Shown here in pieces: positions 56,901 to 64,000 of a stretch of DNA of 64,000 bases. Below the pieces are notes generated by a model. That model did not search any database, was not told the origin of the DNA, and saw nothing but the letters and a program-made list of their open reading frames with translations. Position 1 is the stretch's first letter, and each line of letters opens with the position of its first letter. Both the position numbers and the translations under genes were made by a program. Origin of the DNA: Streptomyces sp. YS415 (lineage in GTDB: Bacteria; Actinomycetota; Actinomycetes; Streptomycetales; Streptomycetaceae); assembly GCF_023544665.1 (NCBI RefSeq), contig NZ_JAMJFL010000032.1, positions 1 through 64,000 on the forward strand, read 5' to 3'.

Positions 56901-57913
56901 TTGCGGAAGCCGTGGCCGTCCAGCCGGTGCCCCTCGGGCATCTCGACGCCGTCCACGACGACGACCGTGTAGGGCTCCTCGGGACCCGGGACGCCCGCGG
57001 GGTCGAACGGGGGCCGCTCGGCGAACTCGGCGCCCAGCAGGTTCTCCAGCTCGGCGAAGGCGGACACCACCATCCGGGTCGGCCCGGCCCCGTCCTCCTG
57101 CTCCCGGTGCAGGGCGTGCGGCAGCCACTTGGTCCACTCCCACTCCCGGCGCCGCTCGTCCGACACGCATACGACGATCCACACGTCGTCGGCCGAGTGG
57201 AACACCGCGAGCTGCGCCAGCATGGCCCGCACCAGTCCGCGTACGCGCTCCTGGTCCCCCCGGAAGAGCACCCGCGCCCAGGACTTGAGGTAGATCCCGA
57301 TCGGCTGGTCGGGCACGGTCGAGTAGGCGCGGATGAAACTGCGCAGCGCGTGCGCGCTCAGCGGCTCCAGGTCCTCCACCGGATTGGTCGACAGCGGCGC
57401 CAGCCGCAGTGCCAGCTTCTGCTCGCCGACGGCGACCCGGACCTCGCCGAAGTCCTCGTCAGCGACCCGGCGTTCCCACAGCCGTGAGGTGCGCGCCGTG
57501 CCGATCAGCGCGTCGGGCGCGGGATGCCGCCACGCCAGGGCGCGCTGCTGGTCGGCGACGGCGCCGCGCACCTTACGGCGGATCTGGCCCAGGTAGCGCA
57601 GGTAGTCCCGGCGCTCCCCCTTGAGGCGCTGCTTGCGCTCCCCGGCCCGGCGCATGACCTGGCCGACCATCATCGCGGCGGCCGACAGGACCATCATGCC
57701 GAGGGCCAGGTACATGAAGCCGCTGACCGCGCCCGGCCTGATGAACATCAGCATCATCGACACCGACATCAGCGCCATCGGCAGGTAGTTCCACAGTGCC
57801 GAGGAGTCGGGCACCAGCTCCGGCAGGACCGGCGGCTCCTGGAGGCTCAGCTCGCCCGACGGCATGTCCGGTCCGCGGCGGCGGGCCGGCCTGCGGAAGA
57901 GGGTCACGCTCAA
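53912..57913 (-). CDS. eccC: T7SS ATPase EccC (FtsK/SpoIIIE type, three ATPase domains)
   Basis: A 1333-residue single-chain EccC, the motor of type VII secretion. Two N-terminal transmembrane helices (about 43-60 and 67-87) and a DUF region lead to three FtsK-like ATPase domains. Domain 1 has GATGSGKSE with VLVDFKGGATF and VVVDEFSELL, and looks catalytically complete. Domain 2 (GGPQSGKST, VVDGWSTV) and domain 3 (GDTESGKTN, ILVDDYDMV) keep the P-loop but lack the catalytic Glu after the Walker B Asp, as in other EccC proteins. The TTG start has AAGGAG seven bases upstream; a GTG two codons later is an alternative. It is divergent from the eccD operon. No GAAC-type promoter was found on its strand. 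Confidence 0.97.
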   Translation of the reverse strand: MSVTLFRRPARRRGPDMPSGELSLQEPPVLPELVPDSSALWNYLPMALMSVSMMLMFIRPGAVSGFMYLALGMMVLSAAAMMVGQVMRRAGERKQRLKGERRDYLRYLGQIRRKVRGAVADQQRALAWRHPAPDALIGTARTSRLWERRVADEDFGEVRVAVGEQKLALRLAPLSTNPVEDLEPLSAHALRSFIRAYSTVPDQPIGIYLKSWARVLFRGDQERVRGLVRAMLAQLAVFHSADDVWIVVCVSDERRREWEWTKWLPHALHREQEDGAGPTRMVVSAFAELENLLGAEFAERPPFDPAGVPGPEEPYTVVVVDGVEMPEGHRLDGHGFRNAVVLDLDGALTWRPGRVTLRLEIDGDEVGLVRTDRDRKEQKTRLGRPDTLGVTGATALGKVLAPYRPSLGTETSQQPTGNVGLTRLLGIGDLHAHDPATLWERYSGGARLRAPVAVDGNGMPVELDIKESAQGGTGPHGMLIGATGSGKSELLRTLVLALALTNSSETLNFVLVDFKGGATFLGLDELPHTSAVITNLADEVALVSRMQDALHGEMIRRQELLRAAGNFTSALEYEKARASGAPLDPLPSLFVVVDEFSELLAAHRDFMELFVMIGRLGRSLGVHLLLASQRLDEGRIHQLEGHLSYRIGLRTFSAMESRGVLGVPDAYELPAQPGNGYLKTAGVQELTRFRAAYVSGAHRRRTGESVRARVAGQVMPWTTDWVVPRRPVEPSEEPDGTGPEAEADENDTETLLAVAVERLRHAGPPAHQVWLPPLEEPPALDQLLPPLVPDPRYGLTTADWSLRGRLTVPVGIVDKPFEQVRDLLTVDLSGAGGHVIVAGGPQSGKSTLVRSLMAALALTHTPREVQFYCLDFGGGTLSSLAGLPHVAGVAPRLDTERVGRTISEVNALLESREQMFLRHGIDSMPTYRRRRAAGEFADEPHGDVFLVVDGWSTVRQDFDRSLPAFNALAARGLNYGIHLVVTVSRWSELSSAVRDQAGTRLELRMGDPMDSEHPSRQAATVPRVPGRGLTGDHSHYLGALPRIDGGDGVEDLSEAVAALVDAVAENWTGPSAPPLRMLPTVLPAADLPSPAGDFKVALGLEEERLSPVWHDFSENPHLIAIGDTESGKTNLLRLVARAITERYTPAEARIMVVDYRRTLVEAVPEEYRLGHAVAAEGLKDLIAGTVRAAQARTPGPDISPARMKRADWWQGPRLFILVDDYDMVANGPANQPLAPLIEHLAMGWEVGVHVIVARAASGAARGMGDQLMRRLNEANTPALQLSCPPSEGVLFSGLKSRILPPGRAFHIARRKVVQVQTAMVEGDTEEEADGQAG

Positions 57914-58037
57914 CGTAGGACTCCTTCACGGGCTGGGGGCGCCGAGGCCTTGGCGCAAGGTGTCCGGCGGTGGTGGTGACGCCCGGGCCGGGACCGGAGA
58001 GGTCCGGATCGCTGACCGAGAAAAGGCGTCCGCCTCT

Positions 58038-58064
58038 CGAACCGCACGGGCGAAGACCGCGTAG
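58038..58064 (+). promoter_or_regulatory. GAAC-type ECF promoter of the eccD operon
   Basis: CGAACC (58038-58043), 16 bases, CGTAG (58060-58064), about 120 bases before the eccD ATG. Confidence 0.75.
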
Positions 58065-58137
58065 AGGCGAGTAGCACGAGCGTGGTCCTGATCGTCCGCT
58101 CCGCCCGTGCGCAGTCATACTATGCATAACTCACCTA

Positions 58138-58152
58138 AACCACATAGTGGTT
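58138..58152 (+). promoter_or_regulatory. Palindrome AACCAC-ATA-GTGGTT in the eccC/eccD interval
   Basis: A perfect 15-base palindrome in an AT-rich patch between the eccD promoter and its ATG. It is suited to a dimeric regulator; no regulator is identified. Confidence 0.4.
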
Positions 58153-58185
58153 GAGAAGAGACAAGAAGGGCGTGGGTCGGCTCCC

Positions 58186-59586
58186 ATGACCGAGAGTCAG
58201 GCGGCGGCGTTGTGCCACCTCACCGTGCGCGCCCCCGATCAGAGCATCGATCTCGCGGTCCCCTCCGACATCCCCGTGGCCGACCTGCTGCCCGCCCTGC
58301 TCGACTTCTGCGGCCAGGAGGTGGAGGAGGCCGGCGCCGATCACGGCGGGTGGGTCCTCCAGCGCCTGGGCGAGGCACCGTTCGACGAGGAGGCGACGCT
58401 GGCGGGCCTGGAGGTGCGCGACGGCGCCACCCTGCACCTGCGCCCGCGCTCCGAGACGCTGCCCGAAGTACACCTGGACGACCTGGTCGACGGCATCGCC
58501 ACCACGATGCGGGACCGCCCCCACGGCTGGTCACCGCTGGCCGGGCGCCGGCAGCTGCTGGGGATGGCGTCGGCCGCGGTCGCGGTGTGCGTCGTCGCCC
58601 TCGCGCTGCCCGGCGGGAGCGGGGTGCTGAGGGCGGTCGCCGCCACGGTGGCCGGCCTGCTGCTGATCGCCGGAGCGGCGTCGGCCAGCCGCGCGGTGGG
58701 CGACGCGGGCGCCGGCGCCGCCCTGGGCTTCGTGGCCGTGCCCTGCCTGGCCCTGGCCGGCTGGCTGCTGCCCGGCGGGGCGATCGAGGGCGACCAGGCC
58801 TGGGAGGTGTTCGGCGCCCGACTGCTGGCCGCGTCGGCCGCCGCCGCCGGCGCCTCCGTCCTCGCCCTGGCCGCCGTCGCCGCCTACCCGGCGCTCTTCA
58901 TGGCGGTGTGCGTGGCCGCCGCCGCCGGCGCGCTCACCGGGACACTGATGCTGCTGGCCGACCTGCCGCCCGGCCACAGCGCGAGCCTCACGGCCCTGGT
59001 GGCGGTCGTCTTCGGCGCGTTCGTCCCCTCGCTGGCCTTCCGCCTGTCCGGGCTGCGGATGCCGCCGCTGCCCACCAACGCCGCACAGCTCCAGGAGGGC
59101 ATCGAGCCGCACTCCACCACGGTGGTCGCCGCCCGCGCCGTCCTGGCCGACCAGTGGATGACCGGCCTGTACGGCGCCGCCGGAGCCGTCTGCGCGGCCT
59201 GCCTGGCCGCCCTCACCCACGACCCGAACCTGCCGGAGACACTGACCTCGCTCACCCTCTGCCTGCTCCTGCTGCTGCACGCACGGGGCCTCGGCAACGT
59301 CTGGCAGCGGCTGTCGCTGACCGTCCCCGGCGCCGCCGGCGGCGCCCTGCTCGCCCTGGGCGCGGCCACGGGCATGTCCCCCGGCGGCCGGCTGCTCCTG
59401 GCCGCCGGACTGCTCGCGCTCACCGCCGGCCTGGCCATCGCCTCCTGGACGGTCCCCGGCCGCCGCCTGGTGCCCTACTGGGGACGCGCCGCCGAACTCC
59501 TGCACTCCCTGACCGCCATCGCCCTGCTGCCGCTGGCCCTGTGGGTCCTCGGCGCCTACGCCGCGCTGCGCGCGATCAAAGGCTGA
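58186..59586 (+). CDS. eccD: T7SS membrane protein EccD
   Basis: A 466-residue EccD. The N-terminal ubiquitin-like domain (LCHLTVRAPDQSIDLAVPSD, VADLLPALLDF, about residues 1-95) precedes about 11 transmembrane helices, of which the first is QLLGMASAAVAVCVVALALP and the last LTAIALLPLALWVLGAYAAL. This matches the standard EccD pore-lining component of the T7SS core complex. ATG 58186 is chosen because family similarity begins there, although no strong ribosome binding site is visible; a GTG start at 58147 would add 13 residues. It leads the operon eccD-eccB-esx-esx-accessory-substrate. Confidence 0.95.
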   Translation: MTESQAAALCHLTVRAPDQSIDLAVPSDIPVADLLPALLDFCGQEVEEAGADHGGWVLQRLGEAPFDEEATLAGLEVRDGATLHLRPRSETLPEVHLDDLVDGIATTMRDRPHGWSPLAGRRQLLGMASAAVAVCVVALALPGGSGVLRAVAATVAGLLLIAGAASASRAVGDAGAGAALGFVAVPCLALAGWLLPGGAIEGDQAWEVFGARLLAASAAAAGASVLALAAVAAYPALFMAVCVAAAAGALTGTLMLLADLPPGHSASLTALVAVVFGAFVPSLAFRLSGLRMPPLPTNAAQLQEGIEPHSTTVVAARAVLADQWMTGLYGAAGAVCAACLAALTHDPNLPETLTSLTLCLLLLLHARGLGNVWQRLSLTVPGAAGGALLALGAATGMSPGGRLLLAAGLLALTAGLAIASWTVPGRRLVPYWGRAAELLHSLTAIALLPLALWVLGAYAALRAIKG

Positions 59587-59601
59587 ACGGGGGAGCCGGC
59601 C

Positions 59602-61113
59602 GTGCAAACCAAACGCGACCAGGTCCAGGCCCACATGTTCGTCATGGGCCGCCTGACCTCCAGCATGCTCCGGGCCGACCCGGACGCCCCGGAGAGCCCC
59701 CAGGGCCGCACCAACCGCGGCACCGCCATCGGCGCCCTGATCGCCGTCGTCATCTGCGCGGGAGCCTTCGTCTTCGGCCTCATCAAACCCGGCACCACCG
59801 ACTCCTGGCGCACCTCCGGCGCCCTGGTCGTCAACCGGGACACCGGGTCGCGCTACCTGTACCTCGACGGGCGGCTGCGCCCGGTGTACAACTACGCCTC
59901 CGCCCGCCTGCTGGCGGGCCCAGACCTGAAGACCACCACCGTCGGCGGCCGTTCCCTGCGCGGCACCCCTCTCGGCCCCCCGGTGGGCGTGCCCGGCGCC
60001 CCGGACACCCTGCCTTCCCCAGGCGACCTGGTCTCCGACGCCTGGCTGGTCTGCTCCCGGCCCGCCGACACCCCGCCGGGCACGGACGACGGGACCGACG
60101 GCGCCCGCCCCCGCACGGCGACCGTCCTGGCAGTCGGCACCGGCCAGGACGGCCAGGCCCCGGACGACGGCCGCGGACTGCTGGTGCGCGGGCCGGACGG
60201 GACGGCCCACCTCGTGTGGCGGGGCAGCCGCCTGCGCCTGGACACCGCCTCACGCGCCGCCACCTCGCTGGGCTACGCCTCCACCGCGCCGTTGGACGTG
60301 TCGGCCGCCTTCCTCTCCGCCCTGCCCGCCGGCCCCGACCTCAAGGCCGCCCCGGTCCCCGGCCGAGGCGGCACCGGACCGAATCTGGGCGGCCGGCCCA
60401 CCCGTATCGGCCAGCTCTTCAAGGTCGCCGTACCCGGCTCGACCCCCCGGCTGCACCTGCTGCGCCAGGACGGCCTCGTACCCCTCACCGACACCGCCGC
60501 CGCGCTGCTCCTCGGCGACCCCGCCACCCGGCGCGACGCGTACGACGGAGGAACCGCGCTGGTGCGCCGGCTCGGGCCGGACGCCCTCGACGGCAACCTG
60601 GCGACCGGCGCGCCCGCCGCCGGCCTGGGCGCCGGCCTGCCCCCCTCACCGCCGCGCGTGACCGGCGTGCCCGCCAACCGGATGCCCTGCGCCCAGGTGT
60701 CACCTGGCGCGGACGGCACCCGCGTCGCCGTGACCCTCGTGGCACGGGACGGACTCGGACCGGCCGCGCAGCCGCCCGCCGAGCACCGGGCGCCGGCCTG
60801 CCTGCCCGTGGACGAGATCGTCGTCCCCCCGGGACGCGGCGCACTGGTCCGCGTCCTGGGCGCGGCGGGCACCGAACTGGGCGCCACCACCTACCTGGTC
60901 ACCGACACCGGCATGAAGTACGGCGTCCCGCGCCCCGAGGACCTGGCGGCGCTCGGCCACTCCGAGGCCGCGGCGACCGCGCTGCCGTCACTCCTGCTGT
61001 CGATGCTGCCCACCGGCCCGGACCTCGGCGTGGAGAGCGCCGCGACGGGCCAGCCCACCACGACCACACCGAAATGTTCCGGAACGCGTCGAGTCGAAGG
61101 GAAAGCACCATGA
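59602..61113 (+). CDS. eccB: T7SS core protein EccB
   Basis: A 503-residue EccB. A short cytoplasmic N-terminus (QTKRDQVQAHMFVMGRLTSS is the family signature) and a single transmembrane helix (about 47-69, IGALIAVVICAGAFVFGLI) are followed by the extracytoplasmic repeat domain with conserved cysteines (LVCSRPAD, RMPCAQV and APACLPVD). GTG 59602 has GGGGGAG upstream. Its stop overlaps the first esx ATG (ATGA, 61110-61113), so the substrates are co-translated with the core complex. Confidence 0.95.
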   Translation: MQTKRDQVQAHMFVMGRLTSSMLRADPDAPESPQGRTNRGTAIGALIAVVICAGAFVFGLIKPGTTDSWRTSGALVVNRDTGSRYLYLDGRLRPVYNYASARLLAGPDLKTTTVGGRSLRGTPLGPPVGVPGAPDTLPSPGDLVSDAWLVCSRPADTPPGTDDGTDGARPRTATVLAVGTGQDGQAPDDGRGLLVRGPDGTAHLVWRGSRLRLDTASRAATSLGYASTAPLDVSAAFLSALPAGPDLKAAPVPGRGGTGPNLGGRPTRIGQLFKVAVPGSTPRLHLLRQDGLVPLTDTAAALLLGDPATRRDAYDGGTALVRRLGPDALDGNLATGAPAAGLGAGLPPSPPRVTGVPANRMPCAQVSPGADGTRVAVTLVARDGLGPAAQPPAEHRAPACLPVDEIVVPPGRGALVRVLGAAGTELGATTYLVTDTGMKYGVPRPEDLAALGHSEAAATALPSLLLSMLPTGPDLGVESAATGQPTTTTPKCSGTRRVEGKAP

Positions 61114-61463
61114 GCAACTTGCAGTCAGCGAATCTCCAGGACATCCAACGGATCCGCAACGCCACCGACATGGCGCACGAGGGCATCACGCGCATCATGT
61201 ACGACGTCCACACCACGAAGACCGACCTGAGCCGAGGCTACGGGGGAGGCGACGGTGTGGAGTTCCAGAAACTGATCGACCTGTGGCTGGAGCAGGCCCG
61301 AGTGGTCCTGAACGAACTGGAGGGACTCGACACGTCACTCGCCACAGCCATCGGCCTGAAGTCGTCGATGCAGGACGAGAACCTCCAGGAGATCAAGGAC
61401 CACAGCAGCCAGTCGGACTACGTCATCGAGCAACTCATCCTCGGCCCCAACCGAGGCGTGTAG
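61110..61463 (+). CDS. Esx/WXG100-like small protein, variant without a WxG turn
   Basis: A 117-residue helical protein translationally coupled to eccB. Two amphipathic helices (ANLQDIQRIRNATDMAHEGI and FQKLIDLWLEQARVVLNELE) flank a turn that reads GYGGGDG rather than W-x-G. It is longer than typical WXG100 proteins and ends in a tail without a clear Y-x-x-x-D/E export signal (SDYVIEQLI). Position directly before the classical Esx gene suggests it is the heterodimer partner. The secretion signal could be supplied by that partner. Confidence 0.8.
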   Translation: MSNLQSANLQDIQRIRNATDMAHEGITRIMYDVHTTKTDLSRGYGGGDGVEFQKLIDLWLEQARVVLNELEGLDTSLATAIGLKSSMQDENLQEIKDHSSQSDYVIEQLILGPNRGV

Positions 61464-61497
61464 GACCGGTCGGCAAGCGAAACGAGAGGAACGGGCC

Positions 61498-61803
61498 ATG
61501 AGTGACCTGACAGACGGCATCATCCACGTCGAATACAACAGAGTGACCGACGCGTCGGACAACCTCATCGCGCAGACGGTCGCGCTGGAAACCACACTCG
61601 ACAACCTCGAGGCGGAGATCGCCGCGCTGATCACCGAATGGAGTGGCACGGACCAGGCGGTGTACCTGGGAAGGCAGGCCAACTGGGACGCGGCCGTCAA
61701 GGCGATGGGGAAGATCCTCACGACGAACGCGGTCCTGCTCGAGAAGCTGGGCGAGAACTACAAGTACTACGAGCGTATGGCGGCTCAGGCGCTGGAGCGC
61801 TAG
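61498..61803 (+). CDS. WXG100-family Esx protein
   Basis: A 101-residue helical hairpin protein with the canonical turn EWSGTDQ (W-x-G at about residues 48-50). The C-terminal ENYKYYERM tail provides Y-x-x-x-E (YKYYE), the usual T7SS export signal. It is a likely secreted substrate or chaperone-like partner forming a heterodimer with the upstream protein. GAGG lies just upstream of the ATG. Confidence 0.92.
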   Translation: MSDLTDGIIHVEYNRVTDASDNLIAQTVALETTLDNLEAEIAALITEWSGTDQAVYLGRQANWDAAVKAMGKILTTNAVLLEKLGENYKYYERMAAQALER

Positions 61804-61898
61804 CGCCCGGTCCGGCCGGCCGGCGCGCACCCACCGGCCGGCCGGACCGCGAGCCCTCGACACGGCATCAGCGTGACGCGATCCCTTAGGAGTGCCCC

Positions 61899-62363
61899 GT
61901 GCCGGAAGAACACAAGACCGTCCACCTGGACCGCAAGTGGCTCGAGTCCTTCCTCACCCATGAACTCGTGCCCTTCAGGAAGAACCTCGAGAAGCTGCTG
62001 GAGGACGAACCCGGCACGAACACCCCCTCCATGTGGAAGCTGCTCGGCGGCGTGGTCGACACCGCCAACCTGGAGCAGGCGAAACCCCTGGCGCTCGGCC
62101 AGCTCGTGAAGAGCGAGCAACTCGGGGGGAAGCAGCTCAACGACCAGGTGCGCGCGTCGGCCGAATCCATCGACACCACCCTGAAGAAGCAGGTGGAACT
62201 CTTCCGGACGCTGGAGGAGGACATCCAGGAGGTCATCGACCTCCATATGAAGGCACAGTCGGATTCGCTGGAGGACATCGCCGGACGGGACTTCCTGGAA
62301 CGTCTCGAGGACAGCACGATCATCATCGAAGGGCCGAGCGGGTCCGGCCTCCCCGAGGAATAA
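61899..62363 (+). CDS. T7SS-associated helical protein
   Basis: A 154-residue acidic, helix-rich protein with no signal peptide or cysteine. Segments KWLESFLTHELVPFRKNLEK and TLKKQVELFRTLEEDIQEVI suggest a long coiled or helical bundle, which could chaperone the large substrate encoded next. GTG 61899 has AGGAG at 61889-61893. No family is recognised with certainty. It lies between the Esx genes and the long substrate gene on the same strand. Confidence 0.75.
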   Translation: MPEEHKTVHLDRKWLESFLTHELVPFRKNLEKLLEDEPGTNTPSMWKLLGGVVDTANLEQAKPLALGQLVKSEQLGGKQLNDQVRASAESIDTTLKKQVELFRTLEEDIQEVIDLHMKAQSDSLEDIAGRDFLERLEDSTIIIEGPSGSGLPEE

Positions 62364-62433
62364 CCGCGCCGCCGGGCCGTGCGTCCGCCACGTCCGTCCT
62401 CGCGCCCGCGCCCGGCGTCGGAAAGGAGTCCCC

Positions 62434-64000
62434 GTGAGCACCCCTACCGGAAACATGCCGGACCCGTGGAAGGATGCCGTCACCTTCCTGACCGGCTATC
62501 CCGTACCGGCCCGCGCCCAGTTGTTCGAGGAGCTGAAGGGCACGAGCGACGCTCCGATGCTGAAGGTGGAGATCACCCGCATCAGCGAGAACGACTTCTC
62601 CCACGCGAACAGCGGCCCGCAGGTGGACAAGACCGACTTCGTCATCCCCTTCGCCCGGGACGACGGAGGCGACATGAGCTTCCACGCCGCGCGCCTGACG
62701 TTCATCGGCATGGGGACGGAGAAGGACCCGGCGACGGGCCAGGAGAAGGGCGTCCTCCCCCTCGGCACCGTGCGCCACGGCGGTAAGTTCCAGAGCGATA
62801 TCGAGAACCACGCCGGAATGTCCGGCCGGCCCACCTGGGACACCTCCCTGCTCTACCAGTACATCCACGGATCCGGACTCGCCCTGCGGGAACTGCTCTA
62901 CATGCCGGGCGGCACCCACGGTTTCGAGTGGAGCGGAGCGAAGGTGCCGCCGCAGGACGTGGTCGACCTCGCCACGTTCGACCGGGCGGGCGACGCCTTC
63001 GACCGGGTCGCCCGTGTCTTCCGGCAGAGTGCGGAGCAGACCAGCCAGTGGCAGGAGTCCCTCGGCAAGGAGGACGCGGCCTGGCTCGGACAGGGAGCCA
63101 GTGTCTTCCACGACCTGGTCCGCTGGCTGAACCGCAACTACGAGAGGTTCACCGAGGACTTCCAGATCGTCTCGGGGCGCTCCGTCCAGGCGCAGAACCT
63201 CCAGCGGGCGAAGGAGGAACTGCGCGCCGTCGCCCAGGGCATGTACGACGCCTGGAGCACCTGGTACGGAGAGAAAGGCCATCCGCTGTGGTGGGTGCAC
63301 GACCTGGTCGACAAGGTGTACGCGGAAACCCTCCACAACAACCGCGGCGCTCTCGGGTACGAGGTCAAGACGCGGACCTACGCCAACTCCATGGGCGTGG
63401 ACATCAGGTACGAGGTCGACACGTACGGCATGGCCCACTTCCACCACCACGCCCGTATCCCGTTCGAGAACCTGGACTTCGGACCGCTGAGCGAGATCAG
63501 TACCTGGAAGACGCTCAGCGAAAAGGCCATCAGCCTGTGGGGCGAGCACGCGGACAGAACGATCGGTGAGGCGGCGCGCACGGCGATGGCGTCCGTCTTC
63601 AACGTGTGGAACAACATGGGCACGTTCCCCGTCGCCGAGCTGAAAGCCATGAGCCTTTACGGCGAGTACCAGAAGGACAAGGCGGAAAAGGCCGAGATCG
63701 ATCAGGAGAAGGATCGCCAGAAGCTGGACGACGACAAGGCGAAGGCCGACAAAGAGCTCGATGACATGAAGGCGAAAGCCGACAAGGACGCGGAGGACCT
63801 GGCGGCCCAGAACAAGGCCAACCACGACGAGTACATGGACATGCTGGAGAAGCAGCGGGAGGAGGACCTGAAGGCCAAGGAAGAGGCCGAGGCGAAGGCC
63901 GACGCACGATACGCGGCAGAGCAGGCGAGGCTCGAGAAGGAGAGACAGAAGGCCGAGGAACTGGCCGCCCAGCAGAAGAAGGAAGCCGACGAGCGGTACC
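62434..64000 (+). CDS. Long coiled-coil T7SS-type substrate, cut by the window edge
   Basis: At least 522 codons are open to the right edge. A GTG start at 62434 has AAGGAG upstream. Residues 1-400 form a mixed domain with a WXG-like patch (SLGKEDAAWLGQGASVFHDL). From about residue 405 the chain becomes a long Lys/Glu/Ala/Asp coiled coil (KAEKAEIDQEKDRQKLDDDK). Modular T7SS substrates often end in a toxin or enzyme domain, which would lie outside the window. No immunity gene can be judged from here. Confidence 0.8.
   Translation, partial: MSTPTGNMPDPWKDAVTFLTGYPVPARAQLFEELKGTSDAPMLKVEITRISENDFSHANSGPQVDKTDFVIPFARDDGGDMSFHAARLTFIGMGTEKDPATGQEKGVLPLGTVRHGGKFQSDIENHAGMSGRPTWDTSLLYQYIHGSGLALRELLYMPGGTHGFEWSGAKVPPQDVVDLATFDRAGDAFDRVARVFRQSAEQTSQWQESLGKEDAAWLGQGASVFHDLVRWLNRNYERFTEDFQIVSGRSVQAQNLQRAKEELRAVAQGMYDAWSTWYGEKGHPLWWVHDLVDKVYAETLHNNRGALGYEVKTRTYANSMGVDIRYEVDTYGMAHFHHHARIPFENLDFGPLSEISTWKTLSEKAISLWGEHADRTIGEAARTAMASVFNVWNNMGTFPVAELKAMSLYGEYQKDKAEKAEIDQEKDRQKLDDDKAKADKELDDMKAKADKDAEDLAAQNKANHDEYMDMLEKQREEDLKAKEEAEAKADARYAAEQARLEKERQKAEELAAQQKKEADERY

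Noticed and set aside
1..64000. tRNA, rRNA, CRISPR arrays and insertion sequences
   Set aside because: No cloverleaf-like segment, regularly spaced repeats or transposase motifs were noticed on either strand, although this was not checked by computation.

Overview
High G+C coding DNA with strong third-position G/C bias, SARP regulators, a Streptomyces-type class A beta-lactamase, GH64 glucanase, OPT transporter and an actinobacterial type VII secretion (T7SS, ESX-like) locus point to a Streptomyces or close relative. No tRNA, rRNA, CRISPR array, transposase, integrase or obvious attachment site was seen. The region looks like accessory chromosome with no housekeeping core genes. All reading is by eye, without database search.

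Layout. 1-5.8 kb: start of a luciferase-like monooxygenase (minus), an Old Yellow Enzyme reductase, a P-loop ATPase with C-terminal helix-turn-helix, a stand-alone bifunctional primase/polymerase and a DUF6924-like protein. 5.9-10.6 kb (minus): GH64 glucanase, a P4/D5-type helicase with a coupled small partner gene, a GNAT acetyltransferase and a zinc-finger anti-sigma-like protein. 10.7-13.5 kb: PadR regulator plus two-gene ABC exporter, translationally coupled. 13.6-19 kb: alpha/beta hydrolase, SARP regulator, secreted beta-trefoil protein A, ECF sigma factor 1, class A beta-lactamase. 19.2-21.3 kb: RidA / YheO-type regulator / PLP dehydratase operon. 21.4-31 kb: AfsR-like SARP-NB-ARC-TPR regulator, FAD oxidoreductase, a large two-domain protein with an ADP-ribosyltransferase-like C-terminus, a small secreted protein, ECF sigma factor 2. 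31-43.5 kb: FtsX/MacB-type ABC exporter, another SARP, an anti-sigma factor, membrane proteins, an OPT transporter, a second P4-type helicase, MarR regulator, YdcF-like protein. 43.8-64 kb: membrane-anchored and secreted beta-trefoil proteins B, C and D, a lipoprotein, ECF sigma factor 3, thioesterase, a beta-helix/double-AAA+ (EccA-like) fusion, mycosin, EccC, EccD, EccB, two Esx-like proteins, an accessory protein and the start of a long coiled-coil T7SS-type substrate cut by the right edge.

The main result is a recurring ECF-type promoter, GAAC(C/T)-N15-17-CGT(A/T), usually written TGAACC or CGAACC followed by 16 bases and CGTAG or CGTTG. By eye it lies upstream of about 22 transcription units between 7.2 and 58 kb, on both strands. 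These include all four beta-trefoil proteins, the EccA-like and mycosin genes, the eccD operon, the glucanase, the large ART-like protein, one SARP, one anti-sigma factor, the second helicase, both MarR and YdcF-like genes, an ABC exporter and one of the three ECF sigma genes itself. From memory it resembles the promoter class read by mycobacterial SigL. The window therefore looks like one spatially clustered sigma regulon coupling a T7SS to a family of lectin-like envelope proteins. The cognate sigma factor is probably one of the three encoded here, but this is inference.
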